Assembly: GCA_965240325.2 (NCBI GenBank)
Contig: OZ251237.1
Location: forward strand, 868,001 to 932,000
Reading direction: 5' to 3'
Length of the DNA: 64,000 bases
Source of the DNA: Rebecca billardiae RCC1528
Lineage: Eukaryota; Haptophyta
The position numbers and the translations under genes are program-made. Under the pieces are notes generated by a model, which was not told where the DNA came from, did no database searches, and saw nothing but the letters and a program-made list of their open reading frames with translations. How positions within the stretch are numbered: position 1 is the first letter of the stretch; the number at the start of each line of letters is the position of its first letter. Below are positions 46,692 to 58,130 of this stretch, one piece after another.

Positions 46692-47498
46692 ATGCCGCAC
46701 GTGCGGCACGCGCGAGGCCCCGATGGCACCAAAGGGTTCCATCCGGGCTGGCTGCAGGAGCGGCGGCTGCTGCGGTCTGTCCGCCGGCCTCCGCCGCCGC
46801 GTGCGAAGCCACCGCCGCCAATGCGCCCGACGGCGCCCCCAGCGTACGGGCACTCGCCGCTCGGCCCGCTGCACCCGCCCCTGCCGCCGCCGGTGAGCGC
46901 CGAGCCGGTTGACACGGGGGAGGTCTTTGTGCTCGAGGGCCTGAAGCCCGGAGCCGCGCACCGGCACTCGCCTCCGCCGCGCCGCGTGCCGCCAAGCGGC
47001 GGCAACCCCGCCTTCGAGGCGCTCGCCGCCGCGCAGCAGCAGCAGCAACACCACCACACGCTGCAGCAGCCCCACGTGCACGAAGCACCGCCCGGCCTGG
47101 GCGGCGCGGCGGACGCGGCCGCGTTGACCGCGCAGCTCCGCGCGATGTGCGGCATCGGCGGCGCGCACGCTTCGCACGCAGAGGCAGGCGCGCCGCCGCT
47201 GGCACACCCGACGTCATTCCCGCCGCCGCCGCCGCCCCCTTCCGAGGCGTTCCATGGGTGCTCGCATCACCACGAGCACCCGCCGTCGTGGTCTCACCAC
47301 CCGCCGCCGCAGTCGAGCCTGCCAATGCCCGCCTTGCTCGCGGCGCCACCGCACGGCCATGGGCCCCACGGGCCTGCCCCGCCGGACGGCGTGCACGAGG
47401 CGAACTCGCAGCAGCTCAAGCTGCTGCTGGGCATCGGCGGTGGCGGCATGGGCGGTGCTTTCGGCGCCATCAACGGTGGCGGCGGTGGCGGCTTGTGA
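46692..47498 (+). CDS. Pro/His/Gly-rich disordered protein with two GIGG motifs
   Basis: 268-aa protein from the first in-frame ATG at 46692. The N-terminus (GTKGFHPGWLQERRLLRSV) looks ordered. Most of the rest is Pro-rich, with a poly-Gln/His run, His-Pro repeats and a Gly-rich tail. Two similar short motifs occur: LTAQLRAMCGIGGA and SQQLKLLLGIGGGG. Repeated leucine-rich short motifs in disordered proteins are often docking sites, for example in mRNA-decay or translation factors, but no partner can be named. An N-terminal extension upstream through non-ATG codons is open. I do not recognise the family. Confidence 0.5.
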   Translation: MPHVRHARGPDGTKGFHPGWLQERRLLRSVRRPPPPRAKPPPPMRPTAPPAYGHSPLGPLHPPLPPPVSAEPVDTGEVFVLEGLKPGAAHRHSPPPRRVPPSGGNPAFEALAAAQQQQQHHHTLQQPHVHEAPPGLGGAADAAALTAQLRAMCGIGGAHASHAEAGAPPLAHPTSFPPPPPPPSEAFHGCSHHHEHPPSWSHHPPPQSSLPMPALLAAPPHGHGPHGPAPPDGVHEANSQQLKLLLGIGGGGMGGAFGAINGGGGGGL

Positions 47499-47986
47499 TG
47501 ATGCGTTGGGGCCCCATTCTGAGCGGGTGGGCGCGTGGGCGCGACTCGGCGGGCGCGTGGGCGCGGCTCGGCGGCTGCACGCAGTGCTGCGGGCTGCGGC
47601 GTGGTCGGCGTCAGACTGACGCCGTTACCGAAGCATGGCGGCCGGGTCATTGTGTCACGCCGTGGGCTAGGTCGTCGCCGGGTCCGTGCCAGGGCGTGCG
47701 ATGTCCTGCGCGGCGTAGGCGCGAGGGCCGTGTTTCATTAATTCATACAGTTTACTAAGAATAAGAGACGCACACAGCTCAGGCAGGCGAGATTGACGCC
47801 CGCCAACTGTCACCGCCCATGAAGCCGTCGCCGATGGTAGCGCCGCCTGTGCAGCCGCCGGGGCGGGCAGATTTGACGGCATCCGGACTCTAGCTCAGTT
47901 TAGTCGCTGCCCGAGTCCGGAATTGACCGCGAATAATTTCGGACAGGCCGACCCAAGCAATCCACACCGGTCCGCTCGCTGTCGTC
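47499..47986. other. Intergenic region with a dispersed 49-bp repeat
   Basis: Spacer upstream of the light-harvesting gene. It holds one copy of the dispersed repeat at 47746-47794. The remaining 190 bp probably contains the promoter of the light-harvesting gene. Confidence 0.55.
47746..47794 (+). repeat. Dispersed 49-bp repeat, copy 2
   Basis: TACAGTTTACTAAGAATAAG through CAGGCGAGATT, identical to the copy at 59572-59620. Confidence 0.95.
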
Positions 47987-48743
47987 ATGCTCACCCTCTC
48001 GCTTGCGCTCTGCGGCTTCAGCGCACCGGTGGCGCACCGTGCGTCGCCAGTGGCGCGCGCGGAGCCCGTCATGTCGGACCTCAAGTCCATGCCGGGCGCT
48101 TATGCGCTCGGTGGCACTTTCGATCCGCTCGGCTTCGCTGAGAAGGGCGATCTCGTGTGGCTCCGCGAAGCCGAGCTGAAGCACGGCCGCCTTGCGATGG
48201 TGCGTGACTGCGCCGCCCGCCGGTGACGCTTGGGCTGCACGGTGCCACCAATTGCATCTTTCGAGCGGTCGAGCGCGCGTCGTTCTGCCGCGCGCCCGTG
48301 GTGGAGGCTGACACACGCGCATCGCGGCACCACCCTCGCATGCGCCCGCACCGCTTCCCCCACGCACCGCTTCCCCCCGCACCGCTTCCCCCCAGCTCGC
48401 GGTGCCAGGCTTCATCGCCACGGACCTTGGCGTGCGCTTCCCGGCCCCGCAGTTCCAGGGCTTCGACGCCGTCGCCGCGCACGACGCCTGCGTGCAGAAC
48501 GGCTCGATGGGCTTCCTCGCCCTGGTGGTCGTCCTCATTGAGGTTCTGCACAGCGTGCTGCTCTTCCCGGCGATGCAGAAGGGGTGGGCTGGTCACGTGC
48601 CGGGCGACTTCCAGCTGGACCCGTTCAACATGGCGAGCGAGCAGATGACGACGAAGGAGCTGAAGAACGGCCGCCTTGCGATGCTCGCGTTCTCGGGCCT
48701 GATCACGCAGGCTGTGCTCCACCCGGGCTTCCCGTACTACTAA
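47987..48743 (+). CDS. Fucoxanthin-chlorophyll a/c type light-harvesting protein
   Basis: Exons 47987-48199 and 48396-48743 give 186 aa. The leader [20 protein letters not shown] is a signal peptide followed by Phe at the expected cleavage point, the GFSAP form of the ASAFAP plastid motif of red-lineage secondary plastids. Helix 1 contains [14 protein letters not shown], joined across a 196-nt intron to [12 protein letters not shown]. Helix 2 is [20 protein letters not shown]. Helix 3 is [20 protein letters not shown]. The two ExxxxGRLAM/NGRLAM motifs carry chlorophyll ligands and the Glu-Arg ion pairs. It acts in thylakoid antenna complexes. Donor GTGCGTGA, acceptor CCCCCCAG, phase 0. Fairly short for the family, without other anomalies. 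Confidence 0.95.
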
Positions 48744-51700
48744 GCTCGGTAAACGCGGTAGAGTCCGGGGAGTAAGCTACGCTTCGCCTACTCCGAGAGA
48801 CTCAGGGCTCCGTGTTAGTGTTGCGCCGCATCGGCGGCGGCATATCAGTCTCAAGACATCAGCGCATGACAATAACGACTGTCTCACTGTCTGTTTAAAA
48901 ATAAAAATATGTTTCGTCACGATGTTATTATCGCGCGCGATTAGTTCGATCGTAGGTAGCCTGGTCCATCCCGATTTTCGCCAGTGAAAAAGCCTTTTCG
49001 GATTTTGGGCGCCTGATTTCTCCCGATTTCTCTCGTCGCTCGTCGCGCTCGTCAAAAATCGCCACCGGCCGTCCGACGGCTCGCCGCGACGAAGGTCGGC
49101 AAGGGGCTCGAGAGCCTCGACTGGACGACTGCGCCGCCTCATGTCAGGTGTAGTGCTGGACACATCGTTCGGGTGCCCCGGTGGTGTGCGTGCACACCTT
49201 GAGCGACATGTCTGCGTTGCTTCCGCCGCCCGCGGTCCGTCGCCAGGTCGACTTCTCGCCTGACGGCGCGCGTCGAACGCTCACCTGCTGGGTTGCGCGG
49301 CGCCTTCGAGACGGGCCACCTCGGGTAATATGCGGGCCACGCGACGGCTCGTGTGGGCCACCGCCTACCCCTAGCATGTACTCGATGCCACCACCAGCGT
49401 TGGGCGCGCTGCGCATCGCCAACGCTTCATCCGGCCAGTCCCGTCATGTTTGCGCATGGGTCGTCCTGAGCGGCGGCTGTTGATTTGTGCTCCTCGTGGG
49501 GCTGTATGACGGGCTGGTGGCGAGCAGGATGGCTCGCCTTGCGGGGCTGGGTGTGTACAGTCGCAGTGTAGTGGCTGCCGGCTGACTCCCATCGCCTGGG
49601 TGCTGCTTTACCGTCATGGCCTTTGCTGCGAGCACAAGGTCGAGGATCGTACGGCGGTCTGCGAGGCAGAGTCGACGGAGTCGTCGCTTGAAGATGGTTG
49701 AGAGCGCTCATACGTCTTCCTTGGTGTCGTGCGGCTACTCCAGCACGCAAGGCTCGCGCTCTGGCACGTGTTTGGTGTCCATGGGTGGCACATTGTGCCA
49801 TTCGGGTGGCTCGGAAGCACGTGCTCGGGTGTCTTTCCCGTTTACGCGCGGTGGGCCAAGTCACCACGCACGGCCAGAGCATGCCATGGCACGCAGAGGG
49901 TGCCCATGAACGATCCCCACCCCGGTGGTGGCCGTAGGCGCACTCGAAGCGGTCGCATCGTCACCCGCGGATCACATCAGTCCGCCGTTGAGGCTGTCGG
50001 GCGAGCAAAGACGTGCGATCTGACCCTTGGACGGGCAGCTAGAATCGCGATTATGCCTCATCTAAGGACGCACATGTCGTCGTTGTAGGCAGTACTGATG
50101 CCCCAAGTGAAAGGGCGGGCGTGGCACGCGACTTGACAGCTTGAATGACTCGATGCACGCCGCCATGGACACGCGATCCGGATCCATTGCGAACCTGCCG
50201 TGTGGCTCACGGCGGCGCGCGTTGTGCCGCAGATCGGCCAGTTGCCACGCAGGAGATGGTCTCCAGACCAGGTCCAGCACCTGACCGACTGCCGCACGCC
50301 TGGCCGGGTGGGAGTCCGGCCCTCTTCTTGTCTGCAGGAGTGCGCGGAAGGCCAGGCGGAGCCTCGTCCGACCACTGCACCCCGAGCGCCGCACTAATCG
50401 TGCAGCCTGGGACAGCTACCCACCTATGGCGAATATGTAACGACATAGTGGCATTTTGATTATACAGGTCCAGAACTCATACTTATGCGGGTACATTGCT
50501 CATAATATGCGGGTATAAATGGGTAATATAGTCGATATTGCAGTAGTTGAGTACGGCCACTTGCGCACAGACCACAGCCCATCCTAATGGCCTGTACCAG
50601 GGTTCATGCTCGCCTCGACGTACGCCAATAAGTAAGTTCGTGCGTTTGGGCTCATTTCGGCTAATTACTTACCCACATTCGGACTGACGATTCTCTATGT
50701 GTCCGTAGTTGTCCGCGGCGCGCGCGCGCACGCTCACGACGGGCCACGGATGCGATTTTTAGGCCGAAACTTTTGCTGCGCCCGGGCTGGGCCCATTTGT
50801 TACGCTGTTTCCGGGTGTGAGCGCGTGCCTAGGGGCCCGCGTTCATTTGGCGATAAAATCCCCGAAAGTGCTCCAGTGCGTTTGGACCAGGCTATCGTAG
50901 GGGGGCCAAAGTGGCACTGTGACGTGACTGACGGCTACGAGCGCTGGTCCTAGCGAGTGTTTAGCGCTGATTTCGGGCTGGATCATTTGCCCTCTGGAGG
51001 GGTCTGGGCCAGCCAAGTAAAAATATCAGGTGCACATACCCTGAATATAGGGCGTAACGGCTAGCATATTTACTTATTAGAATGAGCCTGAACTTATTGG
51101 AAACGGCATGTAACGGCCGTCTTATATGTGACATATAGACCATGTCGACCTCACTTTGATAGAGCATCTCAGCAAGATTGTTCTGAGTCCCCAGCAGCAG
51201 CAGGTCCCAACATGCGATATAGGCTGTGTACTGGCAGGCTGTCAAACACGTAGTTTCCCGGAAGCCACTGGTCGTTACATACCCACCGTGTATATAGCCG
51301 CCATGCTGATGAATACAGTCTCGTCGGATCTCGAGCTGCGAGATACGTTTTCAGACTGTGTATACGGCCATGCGTACGGCGTATTGCAGACATGATGGAC
51401 TCAAAGCACCGGCCCCATGTCCTCAGCCCGGGAGTACTCTCGCTCATAGTCAAGGTTTAAAGTCACTCGAGCCAACCGTCACCGCTCCCTGGCCGAGACC
51501 TACGAGGCAGGTCAAATCTGTCGTCGTCGCAGTGCGGCACAGTGCCGAGCATGCGATTCGGCAGCAAACGCCTGCTCCAGGTGGTGGCTGGCGTCTCTGC
51601 ACCAAACCAGGCTGCATAGGATCGGTCCATATAGGTACGCCCTACCCTGTTCCGCGCTATTTCTGGGCTTTGGGGCGGATATTCGGCCTACAGAGGCTGA

Positions 51701-53071
51701 TCCGGCGCGCTGTTTGGTGCTCCTGGCTGGCTGCGCGGGGCCCAACGGCAAGCGCCGGCGTGTGCAAGGTGTCAAGATTGCGACGGTCTCTGACGCTCCC
51801 GCCGGTCTTGGGCGCACCAGGGTGCATGGGGGCCCATCTGCATCTGCTTCTGCAGGCATGCGCGTCACAGGGGCGCGCTTGCAGGCACGGTCGAGTGCAC
51901 GTCGGACCTGTCGAATGAGCCATCCGCTGCCTGCGAGCACGTCCGCGACGTCCTGAGAGGCGAATGGGAGGCGCCCCGACGCCATCTGGGGGCACGTGTG
52001 ACCCATACCCAACGTGCTGACCATCGCAAGTGCCACGGCAGGTGCAAACACGGGCCCTACGAGCGGAACATGACAGTTGCGGGCTCCGTGGAGGTGTTGT
52101 GCGCGAGCTCGCGCCGGTCTGCTGACGGCGATTCCGGCCCAGCAGGGCAGGTTAGGCGAGCTGGGCATCCACGGATACACACGAACACTTGGGGCGAGTA
52201 TCGATCTCGCCGGGGCGAGTTGATCTTGAGCCACAAGGAGCGGTAGCGTGACGGGCGTACGCAGCGCGACAATGCAATCCGGCCGACGCGCGCCGCGCAC
52301 GGCGCGAGGTGGCCAAGAACCGGGTGGTGAGCCGCTGGTGGCGCAAAAGCAAGGGTCAGAAGCGCCCACCAGCGTCACGCGCGCGCGCGCCCGAGACCAT
52401 CTCGGCGTCTCATGGGACGCGAGCGCGCGGCGGTCCACTGCCTCCGGCCGCTCGTGCTCGAGCGAAACCGAGCTCTGAGCGCCCGAAGGCGTCGGAGCTC
52501 GATTTCGAGCGAGGTCCGAGAAAAAGGCTCCGCGCCACCCCAAAAGGCCGAGGGTGGAGCGAAAATGCGCCGCGGCTTTGATTTTCTTTTTCAAATGGGC
52601 GGTTTGGCCCCCCTATCGATCGTCGCGACCTCGTCCGTGTCAAGAGTGACTCGTCTCGCGCAGAGACTGAGTCTCACATTGAGTGATTCAGTGCCGATTG
52701 ACGTCACCCGTCGGATGACGAGTCTGCGAGGACGATGATAAAATATATATATTAATATTAATATTAATATTAATATTAATAATATATATGTATAATACTC
52801 TAGCTGGTCTCGCGCGGCGGCCGCATTCCCTCGGCCCGTCTACGACTACGGAGCCTACGCTGCCCCTACTACGCATTCCCGAATCCCGGCCCGGCCCCGG
52901 GGCCGGGCCGACCCGGGGCCCGGCGGGGGAGAATGGGGTCGGGCTAGCCTGGGGGGGCTGCAGCGGCCGCGCGAGACGTCGGGAAGAGCAGGCCAGGTGT
53001 GGTTGGCCTGCCGCGCGCGAAGCCTCGGGCTGCCTCGGGGCCGGCTCGGCCTCGAGCTGCATGCTGGATCA
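48744..53071. other. 4.3-kb gene-poor region of mixed composition
   Basis: No frame here shows a recognisable domain. The longest open frames (for example about 360 codons on the minus strand at 51512-52594) have Arg/Ala/Pro compositions typical of chance frames in GC-rich DNA. Composition shifts: GC-rich at 49150-50400, AT-richer at 50450-51350, GC-rich again to 52730, then an AT run (TATTAATATTAATATT units, about 52741-52790). The region may contain decayed mobile elements, but I found no paired long repeats by eye. Confidence 0.5.
52741..52790. repeat. (TATTAA)n-like AT microsatellite
   Basis: Run of TATTAA/ATATTA units between GC-rich flanks. Confidence 0.85.
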
Positions 53072-54334
53072 TCAATAAGGCACGTCAGCAAGGGCGACAA
53101 CGGCGGCGGCAGGCTCCGCGGTGTTCGTCACGCGCGCGCGCCCCACCTGCGAGCGCTCGAGCGGCCGGCCCTGCACGAGCAGCCCGGCGAGTGGGTCCTC
53201 CACGACGACGCACGCGAACGCGCCCGCGTCTGGTACGTCGACCTGGCGGAGGTGCGGCGCGTGGACCTCGACGGTCTGGTACACCTGGATCGCGCCGGGC
53301 ACCGTGTTGTACACGCAGAGCAGCACGGTGTCGCCCGCGCGGTCGAGCAGCACGTAGCACAGCGGCGTCTGTGCCTCTGGCACGAGCTCTGCCACGACCG
53401 CGCCGCGCAGGCACGCGGCCGCGTTGGCGCCCGCTCGCAGCTCGGCGATGGCGCGCAGCTCGGCGGGCGGCGGCGCGCGCAGCGCGCGCTCGAGCTGCTG
53501 CAGCCGCTTCTTGGGCAGGTGGCCGCGCGCCTGCACCGAGTCGGCGCACTTCTTGACGAAGCCGAGCAGCGCGCGCCGCTGCGCGTGAGCGCTCAGCTCG
53601 GGCGCGAGCTTGTGCGCCTCGGCGAACGCGTCGAGGCTCTCGGCGTACTCGAGCAGGTACTGCTGCACGATCGCCTTGTTGTAGTGCAGGTCCGCGCACC
53701 CCGCCTGCGGCCGCGTCGGCGCGTGCGCCGCGCGGCGGTACGCCTTGAGCGCCGAGTGCAGCGGGTCCAGCCGCCGCTCGTGCGAGGGCACAAAGTACGA
53801 GCTGAGGTACGCGTTGCCCAGGACGTACCACGCGCGGCCGCAGGAGACGTCGAGGGCGACGGCCTCCTTCGCCAGCCGCAGGGACTCGAGCACCAGCGTC
53901 GCGTCCGCCCGGTTGCCCATCGTGCGCAGCAGCATCGACAGCTGGCAGAGGGAGTCTGCGTTGCGCTCGCGAGCGAGCGCCTCGAGGTAGCACGTGCGCG
54001 CGAGCTCGAGCCGCCCCCCCTTCCACAGGCACTCGGCGAGCGTGTTCCACGCGTCGATATTTGCCGGGTCGAGCTTCACCGCGCGCGTGAGCAGCGCCTC
54101 CGACTCGGCCGAGTAGCTCGGGCTCGCGTCCAGCACCTTGCCGCGCAGGTACCACAGGCGCGCGCGCTCGGCCGAGCGCTCGATCTCGGGCTCGAGATCG
54201 TCGAGGAGGGCGCGAGCGCGCTTCGCGTGCGCCTCGAGTGTCGCGCGGTCCTCCGCGGAGTACGAGTCGTGCAGCGCGTACGCGGCGAAGACTTCCGCCT
54301 GGGCTGCGCGCCAGCGCTCATCCCCAACCGCCAT
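53072..54334 (-). CDS. TTC5: TTC5/STRAP-like TPR and OB-fold protein
   Basis: 420-aa protein from the ATG at 54334 (human 440); an ATG 34 codons upstream at 54436 is also in frame. N-terminal helical part, then TPR units (ERARLWYLRGKVLDASPSYS, AEALLTRAVKLDPANIDAWN, TLAECLWKGGRLELARTCYL, GRAWYVLGNAYLSSYF, LHYNKAIVQQYLLEYAESL). A C-terminal OB fold of the TTC5 type follows: LCYVLLDRAGDTVLLCVYN, VPGAIQVYQTVEV and FACVVVEDPLAGLLVQGRP. In animals TTC5 is a p300/JMY cofactor and also recognises nascent tubulin on ribosomes for tubulin mRNA decay. The latter role is the likelier ancestral one; that is inference. Single exon, divergent from the GT77 gene with 146 bp between starts. Confidence 0.88.
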   Translation of the reverse strand: MAVGDERWRAAQAEVFAAYALHDSYSAEDRATLEAHAKRARALLDDLEPEIERSAERARLWYLRGKVLDASPSYSAESEALLTRAVKLDPANIDAWNTLAECLWKGGRLELARTCYLEALARERNADSLCQLSMLLRTMGNRADATLVLESLRLAKEAVALDVSCGRAWYVLGNAYLSSYFVPSHERRLDPLHSALKAYRRAAHAPTRPQAGCADLHYNKAIVQQYLLEYAESLDAFAEAHKLAPELSAHAQRRALLGFVKKCADSVQARGHLPKKRLQQLERALRAPPPAELRAIAELRAGANAAACLRGAVVAELVPEAQTPLCYVLLDRAGDTVLLCVYNTVPGAIQVYQTVEVHAPHLRQVDVPDAGAFACVVVEDPLAGLLVQGRPLERSQVGRARVTNTAEPAAAVVALADVPY

Positions 54335-54480
54335 CTTGTGCCGTTCCGGGCGGGCAAGCGGACAACCGCCTTGGGGCGAATGAATAAAAGTGTGCGGCCG
54401 CCGCAGCCGCGGTAAACCCTCGCGCGTGCGCGCCATCGTGGTCGTGCGGTGGACAAGTCCACGGCCAGCAAAGCGGCAGG

Positions 54481-57400
54481 ATGGTCAGCCGGAACACGGC
54501 GACCTTCCTGGGATGCGCGATCATCGGCTTCATCTGCTACATCAACGTGCGCCAGCTCCAGTCCATGGAGATGGGCCGTGCACACATCGTGCGCGCGCCG
54601 ACGCGATACGCGGTGCGGCCGCGGCTCGAAGTGCCCGCCGACCTCGACCTCGATGGCGTGGTGGACAGCATGGTGCTCGCGCCCGTGGGCGTGGGTATCG
54701 GTGCGTCAGTACCTGCGCATGCCGCCGCCGCGTGCCTCGACGACGCGAGCGCCGGGCGCATCTTTGAGGAGGCAGTCGCATCGTGTGCGGCTGCGGCGGC
54801 GCCGGCGGAGGGCGACACGCCGCCGACGGCGCCGACGCAGTGCGCGCCGCGCCACGTGGACGAGGCGCGCGCGAAGCGGCTGCAGCGCCTCGCCGGCGAC
54901 GACCCGGCCGCGTGGCCCGCCGGCTGCGACGGCGGCGCCGACTCCGACCCCGCCATGTGCGACCTCGTGCGGCGGGTTGCTCAGCTCGCGCCTGCCGGCG
55001 GCGCGCGCGAGCTCGTGCTCACCGTCGTGTCCGAGTCGGCGGCGCACACGCACGCGCTGCCGCTGCACACGGCCGCGCTCCGTCGCGCCGGGCTCGCCGA
55101 GCGCACCGTGCTCGCGCCACTCGGCTGCCGATCGCTCGCGCTCGCGCGCGCGGCGATCGCGGCGCGCGCCGCAGGTGGCTTGTATGATGCACGAGCTGAC
55201 GGTGCGGCCGCGGACGGCGCGGCGGCGGCGGGCGCGCGCTGGGCGATCACGGCGCGGTTCCTCGCGACGGGCACCGCCGTGCTGCTCCTGGAGCCCACCG
55301 TCGTCCTCGCCGCCGACCCCTTCCCGCTCTTCGCGCGAGATCACGATCTCGAGGCCGCCTCGACCGGCTGGTCGGAGCAAGAGGCGTACGGCTATGTCCA
55401 CGGCACGGACGACCCGAGCATGGGCTGGTCGCGGTACGTCGAGTCGATGCGGATCATGGCGATCTCGCCGGCGCTGCTCATGATCCAGCCCACGCGCGCC
55501 GCGCACGAGCTCGCCGACGTGCTCAGCGAGCGGCTCGGCGGCGCGGCGGGCGCCGCGCTCGTCTCGGCCACCGCCGCGGCCGCCGAGGGCGCGGCCGCGC
55601 CGGCCGAGCGCGCGCCCGCACTCGTCGAGCGGCGGCTGCTGAACGAGGAGGCGATCCTGCCCGCGGCGAAAGGCACGAATCGCGTGGGCGTCCGCTACCG
55701 CGTGCTCGACTACAAGTGCTTCCGCGCCGCCGCCGCCGTCGCCCGGCTGCAGGCGGGCGCGGCCGAGTCGGCCGTGGCATTCGAGATTGTGGTACCGCCG
55801 GCGCCGCTCGGCGCGAGCGCGGCCGCGGGCGGCGCGGAGGCGTCGGCGGCGGCGGACGCGAGCGCGCGCGCGTGCGACGTGCTCACGGTGCCGCGCACGC
55901 CCGCGCTCCTCCGCGGCACCGCGCTCCCCGCCGAGCGCTGGCCCGCCGCGTGGCACGAGGCGAAAACGCTTGGCGCGCTCGAGAGGCAGCTCGTCGACAA
56001 GGCGATGCAGTCGCGCCGCTTCGAGTCGTGGGCGGCGCTGGGCACGGCGGACGGCTCGTGCGAGCGGCAGCCGGGGCGCGCGGGCGTGCGCACGCAGCCG
56101 CTCAACCTGATCGCGCCGCGCGGCGCCGGCGAGTGGCCGACCAACTGCGCGGGCCTCGAGGACCTGTGTTCGGTGCTCGCCAAGGCCGCCACGACCGGCG
56201 AGCGCGAGGTACTGGTGGCCGTGTCGAATAAGAATATCTTCCGCATGCTCGGCACGTTCATCGACGGGCTGAAGGCGGCGAAGGTGCGCGCGTTCGTGCT
56301 CGTCGCGCTCGATGACGAGACCGCGGCGTTCGGCGCCGAGCGCGGCGTGCACACCTACCTGCGCAAGGTGACGGCGCGCGGCGGTGGCACGGACAACCAC
56401 GCAACCTCGGGTCTCAAGTTTCGGATCCTCAAGGAGTTCCTCACGGTGGGCTGCTCGGTGCTGCTGTCGGACGTGGACATCATCTACACGGACGACCCGT
56501 TCCGCTATCTCTACCGCGACGCCGACGTCGAGGGCATGTCCGACGGCTGGGACGACGCGACCGCGTACGGCGACGCCGAGTACACGACACCGGACGCGGC
56601 GCTCTCGTGGCTGGGGCCGCACGCGTCTGTACGCGTGTTCGCGCGCAACTCGGGGCTGTTCTACCTGCAGGCGACGCACGAGTCGCTCGCGCTGATGGAG
56701 CGGATGGCGCACCGCATGGCGACCGAGTCCGTCTGGGACCAGTCCGCGTACTCGCAGGAGCTCTTCAGGCCGAGCAGTCCGGTGCACGCGGGCGTGGGCA
56801 CGCTTGTGCGCGTGATGGCGTACGAGTGCTTCCTCAACACAAAGGTTCTCTTCCGATTCCTCCGGCCGCACCCGAAGGCGGGCGTGTTCAAGCCGGTCTC
56901 GGCGCACGTGAACTACCACCCGGAGAAGGAGGATCGGCACGCGCACGCCGCGCGGCGGCGGCGGCGGCGGCGGCGGGTGGCGGACAGCGGGTGGCGGGCG
57001 CGCGCGCGCGCGCGTGCGGTCGCGCAGATATTGGAGAAGCCTGAAGCCTCACACCGCCCGCGGTCTGCTGCGTGCGCGCGCGCCGCCCGCGCGCCACAGG
57101 ATGATCGACATCGCCAAGCGGTACAACGAGGGCCAGGTGGACGCGCTCGAGCGATGGAACTCGGGCGAGGGCCTGCGCGATCGGAGCGCGAGCGGCAGCT
57201 GCGTCGGCAAGATCGGCATGGGCCCGGACGAGGACGTCCACCGTCTGCGCGAGGGCGAGGCCAGCCCGGAGCGGAGGCTGGCCTCGGCGGTCGCGCAGTC
57301 GGACCGCTGGCAGTGGAATGGCGTGGAGGGCGTGCGCTTCAAAGCGGACGGCGCGCTCACGCTCGAGCAGCCGATCGAGGCGGGTGGGTCGACCGAGGGC

Positions 57401-57683
57401 GTGTGGGGCGTCGTCGACAACCGATGGCGCAAGCTCGGTGTGTGCGCGCGCGCGCGCCGACGTCATCGTGCTGCGCCCGCGCGCGCGGTGTTGCTCATCG
57501 TTGCTCATCACGCGCGCGCCTCGCTCGCTCCACGCAGATACACTCTGGGCCGAGCTGGGCGGCAAGCATTACCTGCTCGTCTTCCTGCGGCACAACTGGT
57601 CGTTCGTGGCCATCCGGTGCGCCGACGAGTGGATCACGTACGGCCAGCACATGGCGCCCATCCCCGAGCGTGTGCTCTACTGA
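54481..57683 (+). CDS. Tandem GT77-family glycosyltransferase, N-terminal domain degenerate
   Basis: Exons 54481-56936, 57100-57437 and 57538-57683 give 979 aa. It is a type II membrane protein (anchor ATFLGCAIIGFICYINV, residues 7-23). Two related GT77 domains follow. The second (about 555-820) is complete: AVSNKNIFRMLGTFIDGLK, TSGLKFRILKEFL, VLLSDVDIIYTDDPF with the DxD motif, GMSDGWDDATAYGD, FARNSGLFYLQAT and SAHVNYHPEKEDRM. The first (about 170-420) has the same order but LLLEPTVVLAADPF in place of the DxD strand. A C-terminal domain (WQWNGVEGVRF...DTLWAELGGKHYLLVF) may be a carbohydrate-binding module. GT77 enzymes add arabinose, galactose or xylose in the Golgi. Intron 1 appears to start GC; intron 2 starts GTGTGTG. 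Confidence 0.85.
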
Positions 57684-58130
57684 GCTGAGCTCACGGCGGT
57701 GCGCAGCCTGTCCTTCGCTTCGGGGGTGGGCCGCACGGCGCAGGCCGGTGCGGCCGAGGATACGTGCGCCATCCACGTCATCGGGCGGTCGGCGGGCGTC
57801 GTGACGCGTCAGGCGCGACTAAGCAGCTAGCTTGCCTGGCCTGGCCGCCTGGCGTGCGGAAATCCGATCTGACATGACGACGATGAAAATCGATGGCCCT
57901 CCGCGACTCCGGCGTGACAGCGCAAACCATCGAATCGCGCTCCAGCCAAGTCCAGCGTGGCGGACTCCACCTTGATTCTGCATGGGCTTGATAATCGGTG
58001 GTGAGGCTGCCGCCTGCGTACACAAGCCCCACAGCCATGCTTCGAAAGCCACAAATCCCGCAATGCGCAAGCTTGCAGCCTGGAGCCAACCGTCACGTTG
58101 CCGTTGGAGTCAGCGCAAGTTCGAAAAGCG

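Noticed and set aside
51512-52594. 360-codon minus-strand frame in the gene-poor region
   Set aside because: No recognisable domain, and residue composition typical of chance frames; no splice or homology support. Left as unexplained spacer.
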